DNA from: Candidatus Binataceae bacterium
GTDB taxonomy: Bacteria; Desulfobacterota; Binatia; Binatales; Binataceae
NCBI GenBank assembly: GCA_035508495.1
Contig: DATJMX010000012.1
Span: 1 to 64,000, forward strand
Reading direction: 5' to 3'
Length of the DNA: 64,000 nt
The notes beneath the pieces are model-generated. The model was not told where the DNA came from. It ran no database searches and worked only from the letters and a program-made list of their open reading frames with translations. Of this stretch, positions 55,459 to 63,009 are shown one piece after another (positions within the stretch are counted from its first letter, which is position 1; each line of letters opens with the position of its first letter). A program made the translations under genes and the position numbers.

Positions 55459-56715
55459 TCAGCTCACGCCTGCGAGGTCGGCCATCGCATCGGCGGCGCG
55501 CTCGCAAATCTCGCTGAGCAGCTCGTCGCTGATCACGGTCGAGAGCGCAATCAAGCCGCGTGCGGCAAAGAACAATCCGTGATTGAGCGCCGCCAGGTGA
55601 AAGTTCGCGATCGCGCGGCTATCCTCGCGCGCGATCGTGGCGGGCGGCGGCTCGCGCGTGAAGAAGATATTCGTCAGCGACCCGCACTGGCGCACCGAAA
55701 ACGCCAGTTCCAGATCGCGCGCGATGCGAGCGAGCTCGGCCGCCAGCCGCTTCGCCTGCGCGTCCATTTTGTCGATTCGCGCCTGCGTCAGTTCGCGCAC
55801 GGATACCGCACCCGCGGCGCATGTCACCGGATTTCCGTTGAAGGTACCGGAATGGAACATTGCGCCCCGCTGGCTCGGGTCGAACGCCTTCATGATCTCC
55901 GCGCTGCCGCCGATCGCACCGACCGGAAATCCGCCGCCGATGATCTTGCCCATCATCGTGATGTCGGGGCGCACGCCGAGCATCTTCTGCGCCCCGCCTT
56001 CATCGAGCCTGAGCGTGATCACTTCGTCGATCACGAATAGCGCGCCCGCTTTTCGCGTCGCATTCGCAACGCGCTCGAGGAATCCAGGCGGCGGTGTCAC
56101 CACGCCCGCCGATCCCATCACCGGCTCGAGGAAGACCGCGGCAATCTCTTTGCCGCGCTCATCGAGCACGCGCTCAAATGACGATGCGTCGCCAAACTCG
56201 CCGAGCAGCGTCTCCTCGCCGTCATGGCCTGCCAGTCCCAACTCGAGGTCGTCGTAAGAGCCGTGGTAGCCGTAGCGCGCCATCACGATGAGCTTCCGGC
56301 CAGTGAGCCGGCGCGCGAGCTGTGCTGCGAGCATCCCAGCCTCGGAGCCAGAATTGCAAAACCGCACGCGCTCGATCGACTCGACGCGCGAGCACAGAAG
56401 CTCGGCGAGCTCAATCGCGGCTTCCGATCGCGCCGGCCACGCCGTTCCGCCGCGCACCGTCTTCGTGACCGCCTCGACGATCGGCGGATACGCGTTGCCG
56501 TGCACGAGACTCGTGTAGTTGCCGATCAGATCGACGTAGCGATTGCCGTCGGCGTCCCACAGGAACGGACCTTCGCCGCGCAGCATCGTGAGCGGGTAGG
56601 GCCGATGAAACGTCGTCGTGCGAGTGTCGCCGCCCGGCATCACACGCTCGGCGCGTGCCGCGAGCGCCGCGGACCTGGCGGTGGCGGCGCGAAATCGTTC
56701 CTCGATCGTGCTCAT
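55459..56715 (-). CDS. class III PLP aminotransferase (glutamate-1-semialdehyde aminomutase-like)
   Basis: 418 residues, similar to HemL and its paralogues. VDLIGNYTSLVHGNAYPPIVEA, CNSGSEAGMLAAQLAR and LFVIDEVITLRLDEGGAQ are family motifs, and the PLP lysine is K257 in MMGKIIGGGFPVGAIGG. A catabolic aminotransferase is as likely as tetrapyrrole-forming HemL, because no other haem genes are nearby and the typical FDEV motif reads IDEVITLR. It acts in the cytoplasm. Confidence 0.88.
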   Translation of the reverse strand: MSTIEERFRAATARSAALAARAERVMPGGDTRTTTFHRPYPLTMLRGEGPFLWDADGNRYVDLIGNYTSLVHGNAYPPIVEAVTKTVRGGTAWPARSEAAIELAELLCSRVESIERVRFCNSGSEAGMLAAQLARRLTGRKLIVMARYGYHGSYDDLELGLAGHDGEETLLGEFGDASSFERVLDERGKEIAAVFLEPVMGSAGVVTPPPGFLERVANATRKAGALFVIDEVITLRLDEGGAQKMLGVRPDITMMGKIIGGGFPVGAIGGSAEIMKAFDPSQRGAMFHSGTFNGNPVTCAAGAVSVRELTQARIDKMDAQAKRLAAELARIARDLELAFSVRQCGSLTNIFFTREPPPATIAREDSRAIANFHLAALNHGLFFAARGLIALSTVISDELLSEICERAADAMADLAGVS

Positions 56716-56746
56716 GCCGCATTAGCCCGCATGATCGCGATCACAG

Positions 56747-57550
56747 TCAAGCGCGCCGCCGCGCAGCTCGTTTCGATGAACGCCTCTTCGCGGGTTGGGG
56801 CGGTGAAGGCTTCGGAACAAGCTCGTAGAGCGATACATGGAACTGCGACGACGCATCGAACGGCTCGCGATTCCATCCGCCATAGCGCGCGCGCAGCCGC
56901 ATCCCGGCGAGCCGTGCCATTAAATCCAGCTCGGCGGGCCAGGCGTAGCGAATTTCGATCGGATAAAGCTTCACCCCCTGTTCGCTCAACGCCACGTGCA
57001 CCGAGCGCGTGTGTTGCCGCGCGGCATCGTGCGTCGAAATCTCGAATCGTACGTCATCGGTTGACAGTTCGAGAGCGCCAACGCGCTGCCCGCGATCAAA
57101 GCGCGTGAGGTCGGGCACGAAGCCTTCGAGGACGAAAACGCCATCGTCGCTAAGATGACGCGCCACCCTTTCCATGCATCGCACCTGCCGATCTTGTGTG
57201 AGCAGTGCGAAGAAAGGGTTGAACGCGACATAAATGAGGGAGAATTTGCCGCCGACTTTGACATCGGCGAAATCGCCAATCTCAACCGGGATGTCAGCGC
57301 CGCCGGGTTTTTCGCGCAGGCGCGCGACCATCTTCTCTGACGCGTCTATACCATGGACCTTCAACCCCCGCGCCGCGAGCGGCAGCGCGATTCTGCCCGT
57401 CCCGATGCCCAATTCGAGCACGCGCCGCCTGCCTGCGTGACCGGCGAGAAACTCGACGCAGGCATCGGTAAATTGCGTCACGCGAAATGTGAGACTGTCG
57501 TAAACGTCTGCGACTTTGTCGCCGTAAGTGGATGGTCCGAAGGTGTCCAT
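56747..57550 (-). CDS. class I SAM-dependent methyltransferase
   Basis: 267 residues. Motif I is VLELGIGTGRIALPLAARG (near residue 41), motif II is GIDASEKMV, and the following ADVKVGGKFSLIYVAFNPFF fits the SAM-binding core. The C-terminal third is basic (SPPQPAKRRSSKRAARRRA), perhaps for nucleic-acid or membrane binding. Substrate unknown. It is separated from the aminomutase gene by 31 bases on the same strand. Confidence 0.88.
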   Translation of the reverse strand: MDTFGPSTYGDKVADVYDSLTFRVTQFTDACVEFLAGHAGRRRVLELGIGTGRIALPLAARGLKVHGIDASEKMVARLREKPGGADIPVEIGDFADVKVGGKFSLIYVAFNPFFALLTQDRQVRCMERVARHLSDDGVFVLEGFVPDLTRFDRGQRVGALELSTDDVRFEISTHDAARQHTRSVHVALSEQGVKLYPIEIRYAWPAELDLMARLAGMRLRARYGGWNREPFDASSQFHVSLYELVPKPSPPQPAKRRSSKRAARRRA

Positions 57551-57601
57551 CGGCGAAGGTCACCAAAGTGTCGCGATCAAGTCAACATCGAGAGGGCAGG
57601 A

Positions 57602-58789
57602 TCAGAATTCGACGGGGAGCGCGACAAGGCCGCGGAAGCGGCCCATCTTGTGCCATTTGAATTCGTTGGTCGCCAGCCGCAACGACGGCATTCGCTCCAC
57701 CAGCGCTCCGACCGCGATCTGCGCTTCAAGACGCGCGACCGCCGAGCCTACGCAGAAGTGAATTCCGTGGCTGAAGCTCAGATGCTCGTTGTCGGCGCGC
57801 GTGATATCGAAGTGATCGGGCTCGGCAAATCGCGCAGGATCGCGATTGGCGGCGCCGAGCAGCACCGAGACGCGCTCGCCCGCTCGAATCGTGCGCCCGC
57901 CAACCTCGACATCCTCAAGCGCGATCTGCGGCGAAGGCGCCTGCGTCGGCGGATCGTAACGGAGCGTCTCTTCGATCGTTCCCTCGATCAGAGCCGGATT
58001 CTCGCGCAGCCGCGCGAGTTGCGCGGAATTCCGCAGCAGCGCTAGTACAGCATTGCCGATCAGGTTGCGCGTCGTCGCATGACCGGCAGTGAACATCTGC
58101 TCGGCGATCGTTGCGGCTTCATCGTCGGAGACTCGGTTGGTTTCGAGCAGGGCGCTCAGGAAGTCGTTACCTGGATGCGCGCGGCGATCGCGAACGAGGC
58201 CGTCCAGGTATTCGACGAATTCGCGCGCAGCCCGATCGCCCGCCGCGATCATCTCCGGCGTGCGTACAACGCCGCGCGCAAGCACGACGCCTTCGACGTA
58301 CTCGCGCATCCGGATACGATCCGGCTGCGGCACCGCGAGCATCGTGCACATCGTTTCGGCAGGCAGTTCGTATGCGAAATCGGCGATCACATCCATGCGA
58401 TGCGCGCCGGCGAGGTGATCCAGCAGCCGCGCGACGAGGGATTCGACTTCGGCACGCATTGGCTCGATAACCTGCGGCGCGAGCAGCTTGCCGAGCACGT
58501 TCTTGAGGGCGGTATGCCGCGGCGGATCGAGGAACGCAAGCTCGCCACTCTGCAGGCGCAGGATCGGGCCGTCGCCGAACTGTGCGCGCATTGCATCAAG
58601 GAGCTTTGCGCGGCTGAAGCGATGGTCGCGCAGGTAGGCGATCGCATCCGCGTAACGCGTCAGCACCCAGCCGTTCATGACGGGACTGAAATGTACGGGA
58701 TCGTGCTCGCGCAGCGCGTGAAAATACGGATAAGGATCGGGATGTCCCGGCAGCGTGGGATCGGCGTCGTCGGGAAAGAAATCCGCCAT
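57602..58789 (-). CDS. cytochrome P450
   Basis: 395 residues, typical of soluble bacterial P450s. The haem-binding segment FSHGIHFCVGSAVARLEAQ supplies the thiolate Cys, and the EETLRYDPPTQ motif provides the K-helix ExxR equivalent. The I-helix region is MFTAGHATTRNLIG, with a T-T pair at the oxygen-binding site. No ferredoxin or reductase gene is adjacent. It follows a RidA gene by 11 bases, suggesting an operon. Confidence 0.93.
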   Translation of the reverse strand: MADFFPDDADPTLPGHPDPYPYFHALREHDPVHFSPVMNGWVLTRYADAIAYLRDHRFSRAKLLDAMRAQFGDGPILRLQSGELAFLDPPRHTALKNVLGKLLAPQVIEPMRAEVESLVARLLDHLAGAHRMDVIADFAYELPAETMCTMLAVPQPDRIRMREYVEGVVLARGVVRTPEMIAAGDRAAREFVEYLDGLVRDRRAHPGNDFLSALLETNRVSDDEAATIAEQMFTAGHATTRNLIGNAVLALLRNSAQLARLRENPALIEGTIEETLRYDPPTQAPSPQIALEDVEVGGRTIRAGERVSVLLGAANRDPARFAEPDHFDITRADNEHLSFSHGIHFCVGSAVARLEAQIAVGALVERMPSLRLATNEFKWHKMGRFRGLVALPVEF

Positions 58790-58800
58790 CGAAGTCGCGA

Positions 58801-59202
58801 TTACTTGACGATCGCGATCGCTTCCATCTCGATTAACAATCCGTCAACGGCGAGCGCGCTGACTCCGACCATGGTCGAGGCCGGCGGACTTCCGCCCGCG
58901 GCGAGCTCGTTGCGCGCCGCCGCAAAGCCCGGGTAATCGGCCGGCTTGTAGTTGACGATATAAGTGTTGAGCTTGACGATATCGGCGGGTGTCGCGCCGG
59001 CGGCTTCCAGAGCCGCCTTTAGGTTAGTCACCACCTGGCGAGTCTGCGCGCCGAGGTCGCCCGCGCCAACCAGCTTGCCATCTTTGCCGAACGCGACCTG
59101 GCCCGAAATATACACGATGCGGCCGGGAGCATCGACGCTGACGACGTGGGTGTAGCCGCGCGGCGCCATCAGGGTATCAGGATTGATGTGCTTCTTTTCC
59201 AT
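58801..59202 (-). CDS. ridA: RidA-family enamine/imine deaminase
   Basis: 133 residues from ATG 59202, preceded by GGAG; a longer reading from 59235 is less likely. The trimer-forming RidA fold is recognisable from GYTHVVSVDAPGRIVYISGQVAFGKDG, QTRQVVTNLKAALEAAGATPADIVKLNTYI and SVGA-like ending ASTMVGVSALAVDGLLIEMEAIA. The Arg that binds carboxylate corresponds to the RNELA/GSPP region, which lacks the common R-x-x-x-x-V-x-V-A-x-L-P spacing. It hydrolyses reactive enamines in the cytoplasm. Cotranscribed with the P450 and probably with DUF190/crcB. Confidence 0.85.
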   Translation of the reverse strand: MEKKHINPDTLMAPRGYTHVVSVDAPGRIVYISGQVAFGKDGKLVGAGDLGAQTRQVVTNLKAALEAAGATPADIVKLNTYIVNYKPADYPGFAAARNELAAGGSPPASTMVGVSALAVDGLLIEMEAIAIVK

Positions 59203-59231
59203 CTTGGTCTCCGTCGAGGCGCGCGGCCGCG

Positions 59232-59579
59232 TCACGATTTTTTGTTGTGGCCGTAGTGCAGGACCTGCACCTTTTCGAGGGTGACGAGGCCCGAACCCAT
59301 CATCGAGTCGAGCACCGGCAGAAACGCGTTGATCTTTTGCGGCGAGTCGGCGATCTCGATCACGATCGGCAAGTCGGTCGAGAGGCGCAGAATTTTTGCC
59401 GAATGAATCTGGCTATTGGCGCCGTAGCCCATCGGACCGCGCAGCACCGTCGCGCCGGCGAGTTTCAATTCGCGCGCCTTGAGCACGATCGCCTCGTAGA
59501 GCGGCCTGCTGCCGCTGCGCTCCGCTTCGCCGATATGAATTCTGAGTAATACCGCGTCTTCGAGTGGCTGCATCGTCAT
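59232..59579 (-). CDS. DUF190-family protein (CrcB-associated)
   Basis: 115 residues. The family signature lies in LLRIHIGEAERSGSRPLYEAIVLKARELKLAGATVLRGPMGYG, followed by SAKILRLSTDLPIVIEIAD. The fold resembles GlnK/PII-like regulators. DUF190 proteins commonly sit with crcB, as here, where the start overlaps the crcB stop by four bases. It may regulate the fluoride exporter through nucleotide or anion sensing; that is inferred only from linkage. Confidence 0.9.
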   Translation of the reverse strand: MTMQPLEDAVLLRIHIGEAERSGSRPLYEAIVLKARELKLAGATVLRGPMGYGANSQIHSAKILRLSTDLPIVIEIADSPQKINAFLPVLDSMMGSGLVTLEKVQVLHYGHNKKS

Positions 59580-59968
59580 GCCCCCTGGCTAAGCGCCGAC
59601 GCGGCAACGTAGCCCGCCCACACCGCGATCATGCATAGCATCACCGACATTAACACGTTGGTGCCGGCCGCCAGCCATTGACCATCGTTGATCAGATTCA
59701 GCGTCTCGAGAGAGAAACTGGAGAAAGTCGTGTAACCGCCGCAGATTCCGACCATTACGAACTGGCGCGTATATGCCGAGGCGAGCACGCGTCCATCGGG
59801 GCCGGTCAGGGTCGCGAAAAATCCGATGATGGCGGCGCCGGTAACGTTCACGAACATTGTGCCGTAGGGAAAGGTCGCGCCAGTCGCGCGCGCTACCAAA
59901 CCGCTAAAGCCGAAGCGCGCCATCGAGCCGATTGCGCCGCCAATCGCAATTAACAGGTAGGAGAGCAT
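59576..59968 (-). CDS. crcB: fluoride efflux protein CrcB/Fluc
   Basis: 130 residues with four membrane helices. Markers are GGAIGSMARF, PYGTMFVNVTGAAIIGFF (with the central Asn) and GICGGYTTFSSFSLE, containing the Phe-box FSSFS motif. As a dual-topology homodimer it exports fluoride. No crcB-type fluoride riboswitch is apparent upstream, where another gene ends four bases away. Its stop overlaps the DUF190 gene start. Confidence 0.93.
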   Translation of the reverse strand: MLSYLLIAIGGAIGSMARFGFSGLVARATGATFPYGTMFVNVTGAAIIGFFATLTGPDGRVLASAYTRQFVMVGICGGYTTFSSFSLETLNLINDGQWLAAGTNVLMSVMLCMIAVWAGYVAASALSQGA

Positions 59969-59971
59969 TGT

Positions 59972-60181
59972 TCACTCGATGCTACTGTCAGGAACCTGCT
60001 GCTGCGACGATTTCTTCTGATTGTTGTCGGGCTGGGTCGATTGCGCTTCTGGCGTGCCCTTCTCTTCATACTTGTAACCCTGATAGGCGAGGCCGGGTAT
60101 CATCAGCGCCGGACATCCGCTGCATCCGAGGCCGATCGCGGCGAAGGCCGCAACAACGAGTGATTTGTGCATCTTGGTCAT
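59972..60181 (-). CDS. small exported protein, unknown function
   Basis: 69 residues. A signal-like N-terminus (MHKSLVVAAFAAIGLGC) leads into CSGCPALMIPGLAYQGYKYEEKG and a Gln/Asn/Ser-rich tail. Cysteine after GLG may be lipidated, although GLGC deviates from the classic L-(A/S)-(G/A)-C lipobox. It lies immediately upstream of crcB on the same strand. I do not recognise a family. Confidence 0.6.
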   Translation of the reverse strand: MTKMHKSLVVAAFAAIGLGCSGCPALMIPGLAYQGYKYEEKGTPEAQSTQPDNNQKKSSQQQVPDSSIE

Positions 60182-60196
60182 ACTGCGGTCTGATTT

Positions 60197-61213
60197 CTAC
60201 TCTCGGCTTTCTATTCCTACATGCCGTTCGATCACGCGCAGGCGCCGGAACAGCTCCGGGAGTCGCGGCAGGATTGCCATGTAGCGCCGCGCCTTGCGCA
60301 CGTCAATCGCGGGACTGCCGAGTACCACCGCGCCTTCTTCGATGTCGTTGTGAACGCCGGCCTGCGCCCCGATCATCGCGCGATCACCAATCTTTATATG
60401 GTCGGCGCTGCCGGTCTGCCCGCCCCACTGCGTCCACTTGCCGACCCGCACCGAGCCGGACACTCCAGCAAACGCGCTGAAGCGCGAATACTCGCCGATC
60501 TCGCAATTGTGGCCGATATGCACCTGGTCGTCGGTCTTCACCCCGCGATGCAGGATCGTCACGCCGATCATCGCCCGATCGACGGTGGTGTTGGCGCCGA
60601 TCTCGACATCGTCCTCGATCAGCACGGTGCCGACCTGCGGAATCTTCACGAGGCCGCCGTCCGCCTCGACGTAGCCGAAACCGTCGGCGCCGATGACGGC
60701 GTTGTTCATGATCGTGACGCGATTGCCGATCGTCGTGCCTTCGCGGATCGACGCGTGGCTGTGGCAGGTAAAATTGTCGCCCGCGGTGACATTCGGATAG
60801 ATCGTCGCATGCGGATGAATGACGGCGTCGCGGCCGATTCGCACACCCGCGCCGATCACAGCATAGGCGCCGACCGAAGCATTCTCGCCGAGCTTGGCAT
60901 CAGGCGCGATCTTCGCGGTTGGATCGATTCCGGGCGCAGGCCGATACGGCGGAAAGAAAATTTCCAGCACGCGCGAAAAGTCCGCGTAGGGATTTTTGCT
61001 GATCAGCGTCGCGCATTTCGCATCGGCGGCGAGTTCGGCGGTCGTGATTGCGGCCGACACTTTCGATTGCAACGCGGATGCGTACTTCGGCGCTGCGACG
61101 AAGATGATCGTGCCGGGGCCGGCGGCCTCGACCGGCGCGGGCGTGAAGATTTCGATCGCGCCGTCGCCGCGCAACGCGAGGTTCAGTCGTGATGCGAGTT
61201 CACTGAGTTTCAT
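60197..61213 (-). CDS. lpxD: UDP-3-O-acylglucosamine N-acyltransferase LpxD
   Basis: 338 residues from the ATG MKLSELASRL. The N-terminal uridine-binding domain ends near residue 105, and the left-handed beta helix starts with hexapeptide repeats such as AKIAPDAKLGENASVGAYAVIG. The catalytic region DQVHIGHNCEIG supplies the active His. LpxD adds the second acyl chain in lipid A synthesis. GGGAGG lies 22 bases before this ATG, so a start a few codons upstream (MNVPALY...) is possible. It follows the heptosyltransferase gene by about 86 bases. Confidence 0.94.
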   Translation of the reverse strand: MKLSELASRLNLALRGDGAIEIFTPAPVEAAGPGTIIFVAAPKYASALQSKVSAAITTAELAADAKCATLISKNPYADFSRVLEIFFPPYRPAPGIDPTAKIAPDAKLGENASVGAYAVIGAGVRIGRDAVIHPHATIYPNVTAGDNFTCHSHASIREGTTIGNRVTIMNNAVIGADGFGYVEADGGLVKIPQVGTVLIEDDVEIGANTTVDRAMIGVTILHRGVKTDDQVHIGHNCEIGEYSRFSAFAGVSGSVRVGKWTQWGGQTGSADHIKIGDRAMIGAQAGVHNDIEEGAVVLGSPAIDVRKARRYMAILPRLPELFRRLRVIERHVGIESRE

Positions 61214-61299
61214 CTGATCACCGAGTGATAGTTTCCTCCCGCGATAAAGCGCGGGCACGTTCATCAGGATATTAGACGCGGCACTCCGCGCGAAACGCT

Positions 61300-62391
61300 T
61301 CAGGCGGGTTTGTTCAGAGCGAGCAAAGCGTCGGCGACTTCGCCGGGAACGACCTGGCGCAGGCAGTTGTAATGACCGAAGCGGCAGGTGCGCGCGAGAC
61401 AGGGGCTGCATTCGAGGCGATGATAGATCACGCGCGTCCTCGGACCGAGCGGCCCCGTGCGATCGGGATTGGTCGAGCCGAAGATCGCGACGGTGGGAAT
61501 TCCGAGCGCGCCCGCCAGATGCATGCATCCCGAGTCGTTGCCGATGAAGGCGTCGCTGAGCGAGAGCATCGCGATCAGCTCGCCGATCGTCGTCTCGCCG
61601 GCCGCGACTGCCGCGTCGATACGTGACGCGCGCACTACGTCCTCGCAGCGCGCACGTTCTGACGGTGCGCCAACGAGAACGCAGTCAGCGTCGTAGCGCT
61701 CCGCGAGCAGATCGATTAGAGCGCCGTAGTTCTCCGCCGGCCATTCCTTGGCCGGACCGTATGCTGCCGCGGGTGCGATCGCGATGAGACGTGAGCGCGG
61801 CGCTTTGCGATGCGCCCCGAGCCATTCGCGCATGCGATCGCGATTGGCTTCGTGAACATCGACCGCGTAGTCGCCAGCGTCTCCGCTGATGCCGAGCGTT
61901 TCGTGAATCATGGATAGCCAGTAGTGAACCTGGTGCTTGGCCATCGCCGCGGGCGGCGCGACCGCGCGATGCGTGAGCATCGCTCCCCGCGCATCGGCGA
62001 CAAACCCGGCGCGCCGTGGCACGCGCGCCATCGTCATCCAGAACGCGGACTCGAAGCTGCGTGGAAACAGGATGGCCAGATCGAAGCTCCGCGATCGAAC
62101 CTCGCCGACGGTTCGACGCCGATCGAAAATGCCGGCCAGTCCGCCTCGAACGACGTATGGAATTACTTCATCAATCCACGATGCGCCGTCGAAGAAGCTC
62201 GCAAGCTCCTTTTTCACGAGCACCGCGAGATGAGCTTGGGAAAATTCGCGGCGAATCGCGCGCAACGCCGGCAGGCTCATCACGAGGTCGCCCAGCCAGT
62301 TGACTTCCTTGACGATGACCCGGCGTGGCGCCGATTCGAGCGCACGCAACGCGCTAAGATGAGGGGCGCTCTGCGCGAAGGTACTTGTCAT
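61300..62391 (-). CDS. waaF: LPS heptosyltransferase (WaaF-like)
   Basis: 363 residues from ATG MTSTFAQSAPH, chosen because homology begins soon after; longer reading to 62463 is unsupported. Family segments include VIVKEVNWLGDLVMSLPALRAI (GT9 N-terminus), RAGFVADARGAMLTHR and GNDSGCMHLAGALGIPTVAIFGSTNPDRTGP (sugar-nucleotide site). It transfers ADP-heptose to the LPS inner core at the inner membrane. The CxxC-containing tail LECSPCLARTCRFGH is normal for WaaF. Close linkage to lpxD fits LPS biogenesis. Confidence 0.9.
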   Translation of the reverse strand: MTSTFAQSAPHLSALRALESAPRRVIVKEVNWLGDLVMSLPALRAIRREFSQAHLAVLVKKELASFFDGASWIDEVIPYVVRGGLAGIFDRRRTVGEVRSRSFDLAILFPRSFESAFWMTMARVPRRAGFVADARGAMLTHRAVAPPAAMAKHQVHYWLSMIHETLGISGDAGDYAVDVHEANRDRMREWLGAHRKAPRSRLIAIAPAAAYGPAKEWPAENYGALIDLLAERYDADCVLVGAPSERARCEDVVRASRIDAAVAAGETTIGELIAMLSLSDAFIGNDSGCMHLAGALGIPTVAIFGSTNPDRTGPLGPRTRVIYHRLECSPCLARTCRFGHYNCLRQVVPGEVADALLALNKPA

Positions 62392-62487
62392 TCCGGCGGG
62401 ATCCACGACAAGGCAATGATAGCATCGCACGCGCGGGTAGAATGACACCCACACGCATCGCAAACAGTTGCCGGATCGAAGCGCGCG

Positions 62488-63009
62488 CTATCTCTTCAGC
62501 GCGTCGATAACCTGATCGACGATCGCGTCGGCTTTGGCGCGCATCTCGTCGTCAGTCGCGTCTTGGATCGGATGCGGCACGAAGACGCGATGCAGCTCGG
62601 GGAGGCCGAGCGCAGCGGCCTGTTTTTCTGCGGCGTCGACAAAAGTATTCGACGCGATCATCACCGCGGGCTTGCGATTATTTTCGAACCATACTGAATC
62701 GTGCACACTGCACGTTGTGCATGACCCTCAATCGGCTAGCGCTTCGATAACGAAGTCGCTTTCCTCCGCGATGCGGCGGCGCAACTCGTCGGGCGCCGGC
62801 TTGGTGAACGTGGGTTTGCGATAGCGCTTCACTTCGACGCCGGGTAGCCGATCGATGAGATGATCGGCAAGACGCTCGATCAGCACGTCGCCACGCGGCT
62901 TGGAAATGTCGAGGATCGCAACGCGGCCGCGAATTTCGCCGGACCGCGGCGTGAGCGTGCGGCGAATCGGCACGCGCTCGTCGGTGGGATCAAGAATGAC
63001 CTGCTTCAT
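62488..63009 (-). CDS. UGSC-family selenoprotein (in-frame TGA read as selenocysteine)
   Basis: 173 residues if the TGA at 62728-62730 is decoded as Sec94. Reading through gives LAD-Sec-GSC-TTC-SVHDSV, reproducing the U-G-S-C motif that names the family, and the frame stays open with coherent sequence (KPAVMIASNTFVDAAEKQAA) to the TAG at 62488. The first 93 residues alone would lack the motif. A hairpin six bases after the TGA is a candidate SECIS element. The start overlaps the partner gene stop (ATGA) with GGAGG upstream. Family members are thought to act in thiol/selenol redox chemistry; substrate unknown. Sec insertion needs SelB/SelC elsewhere. Confidence 0.9.
62702..62721 (-). promoter_or_regulatory. 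candidate bacterial SECIS hairpin
   Basis: In the sense (minus) direction, six bases after the TGA, TGCACA (62716-62721) pairs with TGTGCA (62702-62707), enclosing the eight-base loop ACGTGCAG. Bacterial SECIS elements lie directly downstream of the UGA with a short spacer and a G-containing apical loop. Sequence rules are loose, so this is structural inference. Confidence 0.55.

Noticed and set aside
59976..60190. Fluoride riboswitch in front of crcB
   Set aside because: The upstream bases are occupied by a small coding frame and I could not find the pseudoknotted crcB motif.
62731..63009. A 93-residue protein ending at TGA 62728-62730 as a complete gene
   Set aside because: The continuation in frame rebuilds the UGSC motif and a full domain, so termination at TGA is not the natural reading.
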